A DNA stretch of 64,000 nucleotides from Canna indica (GCA_034359265.1 CP136890.1:101147501-101211500); one strand, 5' to 3'. Positions 1-10,118 are shown, counted from the stretch's first letter. The notes: generated by a model from the sequence alone, not told the origin. Made by a program: numbers and translations.

Positions 1-840
1 TGTAGAGATTAGAGCTAGTTCGATTAACTCATCCTTTTTCTTTCCAGTTTAAACCTTTCCTGGTATGCTTACCAGTGTATTGTAATGGTTTCTTATAGAT
101 CTTAAGCTTTCAAAGAATTAACCAGCAGTTGAGCTGGTGATTCAATTTGAAGTTTTCTTCCGCGTTCTGTAGTTTTTTGTCGACACAAATCAAAAACTCA
201 CACTGAATAGCGTCCATAGGGTTAAAGGTTTTGGTTTGTATGGACGAGGAGGCATTATGTATTGAAACGCCCTCAACTACGTGATCTGGTAAGATCTTGA
301 GAATGAGGTAGCAGGTCAGCGCCATTGTCGAGCAGTACTGAGGACATGGAGCTGAAATATGATCAGATGCTAGAGGTGACATATGATCAGAGCATCTTGA
401 CATGCACTCAGTACCTGGAGGACAATGTGATACTGATATGGTTGGAAACTGGGTGAAGCGGCACCGGCTCCCCTGCTTTCATTTACAAGACGACCTCTAC
501 TTTTCCATCACGTTCGGATTCAGAGGAGATGACAAAATCTACATGACTCTGCAAAACTCACATGGGTGAAAATCAAATCTGTTTTGTGTTGATTTGAAGA
601 CGAGAAAACATGTGCCTATTGATTTGGATGAGCGGTGGGAAACAAGAGGATATGTATACTTGGATTACAACAATTTGGCCAGAATAAGGAACTTACAGCA
701 GTGGATAATTGCTTAATTATGATCGATGATCTGCAAAACTTAATTTCCTACTTTATAATTGGCCAAAGAATGAATAAAGACATTGAAACTTCTACTTCAT
801 CTTCACTTACAGTTGCGGTTTTGCCAAAACTTCCCTTTTA
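1..840 (+). pseudogene. F-box family protein, C-terminal half, broken
   Basis: Several short plus-strand stretches match the better preserved F-box-like pseudogene at 17,690-18,716. These include the segment around 505-560 (reading ..GFRGDDKIYMTL..) and the end around 640-720 (..LQQFGQNKEL..). Frames shift repeatedly and stop codons interrupt them, so no product is expected. Only the F-box-associated C-terminal part is present, because the window edge cuts the locus. The 3' flank (about 890-955 and 1310-1345) also matches the flank of the second copy at 18,900-19,110. The two loci are therefore duplicates including non-coding DNA. The family assignment is by resemblance to plant F-box/DUF295-type proteins and is moderately sure. 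Confidence 0.5.
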
Positions 841-1800
841 ATTACAATGGGTTACATCTTCTCCGCGGTCCTGGTTATTATCATTCTATTTATTTAAGCT
901 TGCTTTTGAGATTTTTGTACTTGGTTTAATTCCAATTAATGTAAGTATTGCAGTTGATTTCATCAAGCTAGGACGACAAACTAATTAATCATCAATAACA
1001 AGTTAGGTTCTTATTATTGATGATTAATAATAATGTTCTATTCATTTCAACAAATTACATTTGAAATTTTTATTTTACTTTTGATATATTTATATCTATT
1101 AGAATTTAATCTATTTAATTTTTTATATAAGTTTAATCTATTTCTTATTATTGATGATTAATAATATCATGGACGTTTTACCTTTATGTGTAACATGTCT
1201 ATTCCTCTTTGACAGTGTGAGGATATCTTTAAATGTTTAATATTCATATAATTTTTTAATATTTACGTGTTGGTTGAATCATTTAGCTTATGATGACTGC
1301 CATCATCTAATTTTGCTGTGTGCATTGCATCCATTGTATAAGAAAATATAATTAAATATATTTGAAATTTTAAATATTAAATAGACATAATTAATTGTAT
1401 TCGAAATTCTAGAAATTAAGCCGACATAATTAATAAGATTGATTTTTTAAAAAAAATAATTAATAATAGTTGAAATTAACAAATTCGAAATTAATATGCA
1501 TTTTTGAATATTAATAAACTTTTAAAAAAATTAAACATGCATAATTATGAAGGAAAAATAAAAATAAAAATAAAAATTAAGAAGACATAATTAAATAAAT
1601 TCAAAAAATTAAAAATTAAGCATGCATAATTAATAAAATTTAAAATTAGTATGCATTTCAAAAATTAATAAAATTTAAAATTGACAAAATTATGTAGACA
1701 TAATTATGAAGGGAAAATAGCATTCGAAATTAAGTAGACCTGATTAAATAGATTCAAAAATTTGGAAATTTAAATGAGCATAGTTAATAAGATTCAAATA
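841..1800. other. AT-rich spacer between F-box fragments
   Basis: No gene seen. The stretch is very A+T-rich, with many degenerate short direct repeats of the type aattaagcatgcataattaa. Similar sequence lies at 16,530-17,170 and, inverted, at 15,800-15,990. About 1180-1260 is the reverse complement of about 16,000-16,070. Confidence 0.5.
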
Positions 1801-1804
1801 GTTA

Positions 1805-1904
1805 ATACCCTTCAAGGCGCTAGCCAGGTTGAAGTTGGTGTGCAAAACGTGGCACTGTCTCATCTCGGACAATCTCCTTTTCGCGGTATTGTAGGTAAGG
1901 AAAG
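1805..1904 (+). pseudogene. F-box gene start fragment
   Basis: A short block matches 17,700-17,770, the region encoding the F-box-like VCQTWRRLISDDLLFA segment of the second locus. It includes the shared stretch over (g)tgtgc(a/c)aaacgtggc and tctcatctc. It breaks off where DNA shared with the DGD2 intron begins. Only about 100 bp survive, without start or end. Confidence 0.45.
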
Positions 1905-2202
1905 AGATGAGACTAACGGTATTGCAGCAATACTCTAGCAACACTGTGGTGACAAATAAAGAAGAGAAGAAAAAAATGAAAGGTTAAAAGCAAAGGCCAA
2001 TTACTCGAGTTTCACCTGCTTTGGTACAATGTGAAATGATAAAAGAGAGAAATTTTACTATCAACCTAACCCTGCCCTTCAATATATAGTTGAGGAGGAG
2101 GTACAAAAGTCTAGAGAAAAGGAAACAACAAACCTCATTTATCTCCACACTTATCTCCATTTTATCCCTTAGTGTTTATTTATACCATAATATCCTCTAA
2201 CA
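1905..2202 (-). repeat. LTR-like sequence, second copy of DGD2 intron segment
   Basis: This block is nearly the same as 36,350-36,658 inside an intron of the DGD2-like gene. On the minus strand it begins TGTTAGAGGATATTA, looks like a Copia-type LTR, and has a TATATATTGAAGGG stretch. No internal retroelement sequence, primer binding site or clear target duplication is seen, so a solo LTR is only the likely reading. Homology with the DGD2 locus continues past its right end into exon sequence, so the whole block arrived by duplication rather than by an independent insertion. Confidence 0.45.
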
Positions 2203-2357
2203 ACAGAAAAATACAAGATGTCTAGAAAATTACCTTGTGGCAGTAGATACGAGCAGCCCAAGTATTGGCATATTTAACGATAGGAGATAGCAATTTCACA
2301 TTCTTCTCCCGCTTAATTAACATACTCCAAATAATTCGTGGGAATAATACCTATAAC
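2203..2357 (-). pseudogene. Captured DGD2 exon fragment (largest copy)
   Basis: On the minus strand this is the 3' part of the DGD2-like exon at 36,691-36,957 plus the adjoining intron with its splice donor. It encodes pieces of the conserved [15 protein letters not shown] and [11 protein letters not shown] region. A 4-bp insertion (cgcttaattaacat here, cgcttaacat in the gene) breaks the frame, and the fragment ends at ..ctataacc. It has no start or stop and lies next to F-box sequence. It is a gene scrap, not a gene. Confidence 0.7.
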
Positions 2358-2760
2358 CTTTGTTTTACCAGCTTCGCCACTACACCAACAACCTCCTGAT
2401 TCGATTTGTTATTAGGCTCATCGTGTCGCGTCATTTCCATCCCCTGCTTCTATTGCTTGTCTTGAAATGGTTCCATCGTGCTCACATTTCCTGTTTTGAC
2501 ATCGATCTTTATGCTTTGATTTGCCTATGATTTTCTTTCTATTTCAAGGATAGGAGATGACGATTTCCCATTCTTCTCCCGCTTAATTAACATACTTCAA
2601 ATAATTCATGTGAATAATACCTATAACATCTGTTGTGCCTGCTCTGCCACTACACCAAACAACTCCCTGATACGATTTGTTATTAGGCTCATCATGTCAT
2701 GCCATTGTCCATCCCCTTCTTCTATTGCCTTCCATCATGCACAAAATTTCCTATTTTGAT
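2358..2760. repeat. Imperfect tandem duplication upstream of F-box copy 1
   Basis: The sequence around gatttgttattaggctcatc occurs at about 2403 and again at about 2674, a period near 271 bp. Each unit starts with a piece of DGD2 exon and continues with F-box promoter-side DNA. The same two-unit arrangement recurs in the later copies at 8194/8461 and near 10,147/10,413. Confidence 0.6.
2548..2627 (-). pseudogene. Captured DGD2 exon fragment, second copy
   Basis: About 80 bp, reading on the minus strand as the [20 protein letters not shown] part of the DGD2-like exon. It carries the same 4-bp insertion as the fragment at 2203-2357. The shared lesion shows that the fragments multiplied after a single capture. 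Confidence 0.65.
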
Positions 2761-2770
2761 ATCTTCTCTC

Positions 2771-2778
2771 TATAAATA
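2771..2778 (+). promoter_or_regulatory. TATA box of F-box copy 1
   Basis: TATAAATA lies about 100 bp upstream of the expected start codon position of F-box copy 1. It is conserved at the same place in copies 2 and 3 (8557 and 10,509). Confidence 0.5.
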
Positions 2779-2868
2779 TGGAACATTCTCAACTCTTTCT
2801 CACCATTCTCTGCTCATTCCTCATCGTTCTCTGATCGCTCCCCCCTCCCCCTCTTCCATTCAACATAC

Positions 2869-3761
2869 AACAAGTAGAAGAAGACGGAGTACCATTCTCT
2901 GAGCTCCCACCCTTCCATCCAGTCCTATCTATGGCATACTATGGCATACTTCCTATGGCATACTTCCTAACCTTTCCTATAAAGATCTCGCAAGATACAA
3001 ATCAGTCTCGAAAGAGTGGAATGACGTGATCTCCTACGACAAAAACTTCGCCAATAAACAGTCAAGCCGGGGGCGGCCCATCGCCTCCGGCATCATCAAC
3101 GTGGCACACCACAACAACAGTCTTGTGTTCATGGCAACACAAGCCACCGGCGACGTTCCCGACCCCTTCACCTTCTCAATCGCCGGTCTCGAAGACACGG
3201 CCAAACTCCTCGCTGTCGGCGGTGGCCTCGTGTTGTTGCTGTTCAAGGATTTACTCAAGCCCGAGAATATCTCTTCCTGCTTAATCCCGTAACCAAGCAG
3301 TGCCATCGAGTTCCGTACACCGGCCTCAACCCCTTCTTCTCCCACGGGTTCTCCATCTTCTGCGTCGGGATAGCTTTTGACGCCTCTACGATGCCTCCAG
3401 CTAGTTACAAGTTGGTGCTCTTCGTGCTGAGGATTGGGGAGATTAGCTTCATGGTGTTCTCCTCCGACACCTGCGAGTGGATCTCCTCTCAAACAATCCT
3501 GGAGATCGAACATGGCCAGACGACGCTCTCACCCAAAGAAGTAATGTACGTGGCAGGGACCATGTATTTGTTGTTGGGGTGCTACATAGTGTGGTATGAG
3601 TTTGCCACAGATAACGCAGGTTACATGGAGGTGCCACTGACTCCGGAGTTGGTGCAGGACAGTAGAGATTTAATGATGGATAAGCTGGGGGCGACAGATG
3701 ATGATAAGAATAAAAATCTAACGTATTTGAAGTACTTATTAGATGTTAATAAAGACTTGTT
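2869..3761 (+). pseudogene. F-box family protein, copy 1, 5' part (interrupted by Copia)
   Basis: It encodes an F-box-like segment (LPNLSYKDLARYKSVSKEW, about 2965-3020) followed by an F-box-associated region. Later parts include the stretch from 3391 (KLVLFVLRIGEISFMVFS) to LLDVNKDL near 3758. Such proteins are substrate adaptors of SCF ubiquitin ligases in plants. Several lesions are visible. The start codon seen in copies 2 and 3 (ATG CAG CAA) is ATA here. A base is missing near 3270 (cccgagaata against cctgaggaata in the other copies), which shifts the frame. The reading frame then runs into the LTR and stops at 3777. The lost 3' part lies beyond the retroelement at 7387-7714. A DUF295/F-box identity is likely, but the exact subfamily is not determined. 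Confidence 0.65.
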
Positions 3762-4039
3762 TGTAATAAGTCATTAGCTCATTTGTCTTTTATCTGCATT
3801 TTTACATTTGCACCCCTGTTTCTAGAATATTTTTTCTGTTATCTCTTTATGTTGACCGTGGTCATATAGTGAGCTGTATAGAGAAAATAACACACACTAT
3901 AAATAGTGAAATAGTGTGTGCAGTTTGCGGGGCATTCCTTTTATATGTTTCTGAGAGTGTTTTCAAAACATCGAGAGTTCTGAGTTTTTCTTTGAATGTG
4001 TGAGATCTCTTTTCTGTATTCAACGATTTTGTGACTTCA
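3762..4039 (+). repeat. 5' LTR of the Copia element
   Basis: It starts TGTAATAAG, ends GACTTCA and is 278 bp long. It is followed after two bases by a primer binding site. Parts of it recur at 7259-7386, about 9050-9154, about 11,005-11,107, inverted at about 12,635-12,904, and at about 12,907-13,147. Confidence 0.8.
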
Positions 4040-4041
4040 TT

Positions 4042-4053
4042 TGGTATCAGAGC
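4042..4053 (+). other. Primer binding site, initiator-tRNA-Met type
   Basis: TGGTATCAGAGC is the usual plant Copia minus-strand primer site, complementary to the 3' end of initiator methionine tRNA. It lies 2 bp after the LTR. Confidence 0.85.
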
Positions 4054-4078
4054 TACCAAGATCGCCGGATCATCATAA

Positions 4079-4960
4079 TGGCGAATCCGAGCGCGTCTTC
4101 AGGAATTCCAGGGATACCCATTTTCTCGGGCTTAGGATTTGAGTTGTGGTCCTTGAAGATGGAAAACTACTTCATCTCGTAGGATCTGTGGGATCTGGTT
4201 GAAGACAGATTTGATCCAATAGGGATTCCTCAGAATCGCTTGAAGGAGTACAGAAAGAGGGATGCGAATGCGATGTTCTGCATCCAACAAGGTCTCTCCG
4301 AAGAAATTGCAACAAGATTGGGTCGAGTGTCATCCGCTAAGGTGGCGTGGCACTTCCTCAAGGAGAGATTTCAGGGTACATCTCGAGTTATTGAGGTAAA
4401 GCTTCAAACCTTGAGACGCACCTTCGAGAGTTATTTTAGGAATGATGACGAAGATCTGGAGTTGTTTGTAAACAAAGTGATAGATCTGGCAAATCAGATC
4501 CATAATTATGGTGAAGACATTGAAGAAATGAAAGTGGTTCAAAAGGTGCTGAGGAGTTTGCCTCAGAAGTATGATCATGTCGTCACTGCTATTGAAGAGC
4601 GACATGATCTGAAACGCATGACGAGTAAAGAGCTGCTGGGTACTTTGCTCTCACATGTTGATCGTGTGAAGAGATTTGAACAGAAAGATGAGGGGGGAGT
4701 AGCGTTTTACATGAGGTCTGGAAATAAATCAAGTGGGAAGAAGAGTTTCTAGAAGAAAACAGAGGGATTCTCTTCTCGTTCACTAGACTCTAAATCTGGA
4801 AGTGAAAGCCAAGAGCATGCTGATAAAGGGAAGAAGAAGATGTAGTGCTTCTATTGCAGAAAGTTTGGTCACATAGAGAGGTACTGTTGACTCAAATAGA
4901 AACATGAAGGTGAAAGGTTTGCTAACTTTGCTGGTGAAGAAGAAAAAGAAGAGGAGTCAG
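4079..4960 (+). pseudogene. Copia gag with zinc knuckle, broken
   Basis: The start MANPSASSGIPGIPIFSG and the following W-x-x-KMENYF pattern are typical of plant Copia gag. A stop (TAG) at about 4180 interrupts it after some 34 codons. The long remaining frame 4240-4752 contains the UBN2-like helical gag region and ends in another stop. Around 4848-4890 a CCHC zinc knuckle is readable (CFYCRKFGHIERYC) between stop codons. Gag would form the cytoplasmic particle and bind RNA, but here it cannot be made in one piece. Confidence 0.75.
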
Positions 4961-5001
4961 ATGAGGTACTTCTGTTGGCTAAACTAGAGGATGCAAACTA
5001 G

Positions 5002-6549
5002 GTGGGCTGGTATCTTGATTCAGGCTGTAGTAATCACATGAATGCAGATCAAACTCAGTTCATACAATTGGATGAATCACACACAAGAAGAGTGAAGTTA
5101 GGTGATGGTTCTGTGAAGATGTCAAAGGGACTGGATACTCTTAGATTGATGACCGCTAATGGTGAAGTGGATATCAAAAATGTTATGTTTGTCCCTGACC
5201 TTGAATCAAATCTACTTAGCATTGGACAGCTTCTTCGGGATGGTTACAAGGTTCATTTTGAAGGCAATCACTGTGAGGTATTCTCAAATTCCAAGACTGG
5301 TAATTTGTTGTTTAAAGTGAACATGGCATCAAACAATTTGTTCTATCTCAATAATCTAGAGTTGGCATTCATTACTGCACACAACTTTGATTTAAACATG
5401 TGGCATGACAGATGTGGTCATTTAAACAAACAATATTTGAATGTTATGTCTTCAAAAAAACTTGTGTATGGATTGCCTAGTTTGACATGTAGTGAAGGTT
5501 CAGAAATATGTGAAACATATGTAATTGGGAAGCAAGCTAGGTTATCTTTTCCAAAAGTAGTTGTCAACAGAGCCAAGCAACCACTTGAACTTGTACATGC
5601 TGACTTGTGTGGTCCTATGGAGGTTAATTCTCACTCTGGTTACAGATATTTTGTTGTGTTTGTGGATGATTACAGCAGGTGTATTTGGACCTATTTTTTG
5701 AAAAAGAAATCAAAAGTCTTTCTATTGTTCAAACAGTTTAAGAAGATGGCTGAATTGGAGACTGAAAAGAAGTTGATTACTCTACAAACTGATCGAGGTG
5801 GAGAGTTTCTCTCACAAGTGTTTACTGATTTTTGTGTTGAATTAGGGATTAAGAGACAACAAACTGCTAGCTTCACTCCACAACAAAATGGAGTAGCAAA
5901 GCGCAAAAACAAAAATCTAGTTGAGATGACTAGATGTTTACTTAGAAGTCATCTTCCCAAGGAGTTCTGGGTTGAAGGTATAAATGTTGCCACCTATATT
6001 CTGAATAGGTGTTATACTAAAGTTGTTAGTGACAAAACACCTTATGAAGCTTGGTTTGGTAAAAGACCTGATGTTAGTCACCTTCGAATATTTGGGTGCC
6101 TAGCTTATTGTCATATACCACACCAAAATAGGAAGAAACTGGATGAGAAGAGTAAGATGTATATATTTGTGGGCTATAGCAATGAAACCAAAGGATATAT
6201 GCTCATGGATCCTATAACCAAAAAACTAACAGTGAGCAGAGATATTATATTTGATGAGTCCAAGTTTTGGAGTCAAGAAACAAAAGAGGAGGAGTCAAAA
6301 TTGAAGTCTGGAAGTGGTAGTTTTCAACCACTGAATTCTGATGGAGTTGATGATGTAGGAATCATAGATGAGGAAGGCAATATATATTTTGATGCACTCG
6401 AAAATAAAGAAAACATTCAACCAAACTGCACTGATCAGGATGATTCAACACCACCTCGCAGAGGGTATAGAAGTCTGGAAGACTTGTACTCTAAATGTCC
6501 AAGATGTCAGTTCAGTGAAGTTAAACAAATTGCTTTGAAGAAGCAGTAA
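5002..6549 (+). pseudogene. Copia pol: protease and integrase portion
   Basis: A 515-codon uninterrupted frame. It opens with a protease active-site motif (YLDSGCSNHM, residues about 4-13), then a gag-pre-integrase zinc region (WHDRCGHL near residue 134). The integrase core has D..D..E candidates in ELVHADLCGPM, LQTDRGGEFL and TPQQNGVAKRKN. It ends before reverse transcriptase at a stop at 6547. In intact elements protease, integrase and reverse transcriptase are one polyprotein, so the stop is a lesion. The frame may be open simply because this part has decayed less. Confidence 0.8.
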
Positions 6550-7258
6550 AACATCGTGATTGGGTAAAAGCTATGGATGAGGAGATAGATTCAATCAAAA
6601 AATATGACACATGAACTCTAATTGACCTGCCAGAAGGGAAGAACCTTATTAGTGTGAAATGAGTGTTTAAAATCAAATTGAATCCAGATGGCAGTATAAA
6701 CAAGTACAATGCCAATCTCCAGATTGGTAGTACTTGGGCATATGCAACAAGAAGGGTGTGATTGCCTGGAAACATTTGCTCCGGTGGCCAGGTTAGATAC
6801 CATCAAATTACTCATGTCATTTGCTGTAATTAAATCTTGGAAATTTCATCAGCTAGATGTTAAGTCAGCATTCTTAAATGGTGACTTGAGAGAAGAGGTG
6901 TTTGTACTTCAACCTAAAGGGTATGTAGTTTCTGGTCATGAAGATAAGGTGTACAAGCTTAAAAAAGCCTTGTATGATTTAAAGCAAGCTCCTCGGGCTT
7001 GGTATGACAAACTTCACAACTTCTTCATGAAACAAGGTTTTATCAGAACTCCAAATGAGTACACCTTGTACACAAAAAAGGTAAAAACTGAGCATATTAT
7101 TATTGTCTTGATTTATGTTGATGACTTACTAGTGTGTAGCAGCTTGGAAAACTTGAGCAATAAGCTAAAAACTCACTTGGCACAAGAGTTTGAAATGACT
7201 GACATGGGAGATATGAAATTTCTTTTGGGTCTTGAAGTGAATCAATCAGAGGATGGTA
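6550..7258 (+). pseudogene. Copia reverse transcriptase, truncated
   Basis: Stops occur near 6614 and 6661. From 6709 an open frame carries recognisable reverse transcriptase blocks: LDVKSAFLNGDL, KALYDLKQAPRAWY and the catalytic YVDD (LIYVDDLLV, about 7115). It ends in MKFLLGLEVNQSEDGI just before the deletion junction with LTR sequence. The thumb, connection and RNase H domains are absent. Confidence 0.8.
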
Positions 7259-7386
7259 TAGTGTGTGCAGTTTGCGGGGCATTGCTTTTATGTGTTTCTA
7301 AGAGTGTTTTCAATACATCGAGAGTTTTGAGTTTTTCTTTGAATGTGTGAGATCTCTTTTCTGTATTCAACGATTTTGTGACTTTA
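7259..7386 (+). repeat. Partial 3' LTR
   Basis: This corresponds to 3912-4039 of the 5' LTR, from gtgtgtgcagtttgc to the end, where TTTA replaces TTCA. The first 150 bp or so of the LTR are missing. Confidence 0.75.
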
Positions 7387-7714
7387 GTATTACCACCCAA
7401 TGAGCAACTCCCTTGTGATGATGGTGAGGAATAGGCTTTGAACTTGGAAGACAAGGCACAAACTTCATATAGACTAGGTGTTTGAGAATTCACGTCTTTT
7501 TGTGGAACCATTTGAGTACAGAGGAGGTAATAAACTGCACATTACCACCACGTCACCATTTGAGCTCGGTTTTATGATATGGAAGTATGATTTTGAAAAG
7601 GAAGAGATTGAATTTGTGAAGGAATACGAAGAGAAAAACAATACGAAGTACATCTTCTTGGACTACAACAGTTTGGGAAAAATAGTTGATCAGGAGAGCT
7701 TATCTTTCGCATAA
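7387..7714 (+). pseudogene. F-box family protein, copy 1, 3' part
   Basis: After the LTR, host gene sequence resumes. From 7478 a frame reads VEPFEYRGGNKLHI, then KEYEEKNNTKYIFLDYN and ends at a TAA at 7712. The pattern resembles the C-terminal end of plant DUF295/F-box-associated proteins, where an FLDYN-like motif is common. The first 90 bp are frameshifted. The same segment recurs at about 9155-9490, 11,108-11,443, inverted at about 12,325-12,630, and at about 13,148-13,466. This is the least damaged copy. Confidence 0.55.
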
Positions 7715-7719
7715 AAAAT

Positions 7720-8165
7720 TGTTCAAGAGCTCTTATATAGTTACTTGTTTTTATTCTGCAACTGTCTTATTTTTATTTTGCAACTGCAACTATCTTCTTG
7801 TTTTTATTCTGCAATTGTCTTCTGTAAATAGTTGCAGTTGTATTATGCAAAATAAAAACAAGTAAAATTAAAGTTGTATTATGCAATATTGTTCAAGAGC
7901 TCTTATATAGTTGCTGTTGTATTATGCTAAATTGTCCAAGAGCTCTTATATAGTTGCAGTTGTATTATGCAATATAGTTGCAATTGAATTTTGCAAAATA
8001 AAAATAATTACTGCAATTATATAAAAGCTTTTGAACAATTTTGCATAATACAACTGCAATTATATAAGAGCTCTTGAACAATATTGCATAATACAACTTT
8101 AATTTTGCATAATACAACTATATAGCTATTTGTTTTTATTTTGCATAATACAATTGCAACTATCT
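7720..8165. repeat. AT-rich foldback array 1
   Basis: It is built from a unit containing ttcaagagctcttatatagttg and gttgtattatgcaaaat, present in both orientations. The strand can therefore fold back on itself. GAGCTC and TATATA are palindromic cores. No gene. Confidence 0.7.
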
Positions 8166-8334
8166 GCAAAAGACACCAACAACCTCTTGATACGATTTGA
8201 TATTAGGCTCATCGTGTCGCGTCATTTTCATCCCCTACTTCTATTGCCTGTCTTGAAATGGTTCCATCGTGCTCACATTTCCTGTTTTGACATCTTTATG
8301 CTTTGATTTGCCTATGATTTTCTTTCTATTTCAA

Positions 8335-8414
8335 GGATAGGAGATAACGATTTCCCATTCTTCTCCCGCCTAATTAACATACTTCAAATAATTCGTGTGA
8401 ATAATACCTATAAC
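8335..8414 (-). pseudogene. Captured DGD2 exon fragment, third copy
   Basis: The same roughly 80-bp scrap of the DGD2-like exon, with the diagnostic 4-bp insertion, in tandem unit 1. Confidence 0.6.
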
Positions 8415-8556
8415 ATCTACTGTGCCTGCTCTGCCACTACACCAAACAACCCCCTGATACGATTTGTTATTATGCTCATCATATCGTGTCATTTCCATCC
8501 CCTTCTTCTATTGCCTTCCATCATGTACAAAATTTCCTGTTTTGATATCTTCTCTC

Positions 8557-8564
8557 TATAAATA
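8557..8564 (+). promoter_or_regulatory. TATA box of F-box copy 2
   Basis: TATAAATA, 87 bp upstream of the ATG at 8651, as in copies 1 and 3. Confidence 0.5.
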
Positions 8565-8650
8565 TGGAACATTCTCAACTCTTTCTCACCATTCTCTGCT
8601 CATTCCTCACCGCTCTCTGATCGCTCCCCCCTCCCCCTCTTCCATTCAAC

Positions 8651-9118
8651 ATGCAGCAAGTAGAAGAAGACGGAGTACCATTCTCTGAGCTCCCCCTCCC
8701 CACCCTTCCATCCAGTCCTATCTAGTATGGCATACTTCCTAACCTTTCCTATAAAGATCTCGCAAGATACAAATCAGTCTCGAAAGAGTGGAATGACGTG
8801 ATCTCCTACGACAAAAACTTCGCCAATAAACAGTCAAGCCGGGGGCGGCCCATCGCCTCCGGCATCATCAACGTGGCATACCACAACAACAGTCTTGTGT
8901 TCATGGCAACACAAGCCACCAGCGACGTTCCCGACCCCTTCACCTTCTCAATTGCCGGTCTCGAAGACACGGCCAAACTCCTCGCTGTCGACGGTGGCCT
9001 CGTACTGTTACTGTTCAAGGATTTACTCAAGCCTGAGGAATATCTCTTCCTGCTTTTATGTGTTTCTGAGAGTGTTTTCAATACATCGAAAGTTCTGAAT
9101 TTTTCTTTGAATGTGTGA
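8651..9118 (+). pseudogene. F-box/LTR chimera, copy 2
   Basis: The start ATG CAG CAA GTA is intact, but the frame meets TAG about 25 codons on, at a small rearranged stretch (cctatctagtatgg). The downstream F-box segment is open from ISYDKNFANKQ to KDLLKPEEYLFLL. There it crosses directly into LTR sequence and adds an LTR-encoded tail (CVSESVFNTSKVLNFSLNV) before stopping at 9118. The junction lies in a short shared cctgctt/ttgctttta run. The protein is unlikely to work as an F-box adaptor because substrate-binding regions are missing. Confidence 0.6.
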
Positions 9119-9154
9119 GATATCTTTTCTGTATTCAACGATTCTGTGACTTCA
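9050..9154 (+). repeat. LTR remnant in tandem unit 1
   Basis: The last 105 bp or so of the Copia LTR, from ttttatgtgtttctgag to gtgacttca, joined to F-box sequence on both sides. Confidence 0.7.
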
Positions 9155-9490
9155 GTACTACCACCCAATGTGCAACTCCCTTGTGATGATGGTGAGGAAT
9201 AGGCTTGGAACTTGTGAGACATGACACAAACTTCATATAGACCAGGTGTTTGAGAATTCACTTCTTTTTGCAGAACCATTTGAGTACAGAGGAGGTAATA
9301 AACTGCACATTACCACCACGTTACCATTTGAGCCATTTAAGCTCGATTTTAAGATATAGAAGTATGATTTTGAAAAGGAATAGATTGCATTTGTGAAGGA
9401 ATACGAAGAGAAAAACAATACGAAATACATCTTCTTGAACTACAATAGTTTGGGAAGAATAGTTGATCAGAAGCGCTCATCTTTTGCATA
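9155..9490 (+). pseudogene. F-box 3' part, copy 2
   Basis: Homologous to 7387-7714. Stops are visible (for example tagaagtatgatttt and ggaatagattgc), as is a 12-bp in-frame repeat (gagccatttaagctc). Confidence 0.5.
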
Positions 9491-9491
9491 A

Positions 9492-10118
9492 AAAATTGTT
9501 CAAGAGCTCCTATATAGTTACTTGTTTTTATTCTACAACTATCTTATTTTTATTCTGCAACTGCAATTATCTTCTTGTTTTTATTCTACAATTGTCTTTT
9601 GCAAATAGTTGCAGTTGTATTATGCAAAATAAAAACAAGTAACTATATAGTTGTATTATGCAAAATTGTTCAAGAGCTCTTATATAGTTGTAGTTACTTG
9701 TTTTTATTCTACAACTGCAATTATCTTCTTGTTTTTATTCTGCAATTGTCTTCTGTAAATAGTTGCAGTTGTATTATGCAAAATAAAAACAAGTAACTAT
9801 ATAATTATATTATGCAAAATTAAAGTTGTATTATGCAATATTGTTCAAGAGCTCTTATATAGTTGCTGTTGTATTATGCAAAATTGTCCAAGAGCTCTTA
9901 TATAGTTGCGGTTGTATTATGCAATATAGTTGCAATTGAATTTTGCAAAATAAAAATAATTACTGCAATTATATAAAAGCTCTTGAACAATTTTGCATAA
10001 TACAACTGCAATTATATAAGAACTCTTGAACAATATTGCATAATACAACTTTAATTTTGCATAATACAACTATATAGCTATTTGTTTTTATTTTGCATAA
10101 TACAACTGCAACTATCTG
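9492..10118. repeat. AT-rich foldback array 2
   Basis: Same composition as 7720-8165, with sense and antisense versions of the caagagctcttatatagttgc unit. It ends at ctgcaaaagacacc, where the next tandem unit begins. Confidence 0.7.

Larger units (their letters stand above)
3762..7386 (+). mobile_element. Degraded Ty1-Copia LTR retrotransposon inserted in F-box gene
   Basis: The element has a complete 5' LTR, a primer binding site, gag, protease, integrase and the first part of reverse transcriptase. That order, with integrase before reverse transcriptase, defines Copia. The 3' third is deleted: reverse transcriptase breaks off near 7256 and joins the LTR middle through the shared run tagtgtgtgcag. 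RNase H, the polypurine tract and the 5' portion of the 3' LTR are missing. In-frame stops occur in gag and reverse transcriptase. No clean 5-bp target duplication is seen (ttgtt before, gtatt after). The element cannot be autonomous. Confidence 0.85.
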
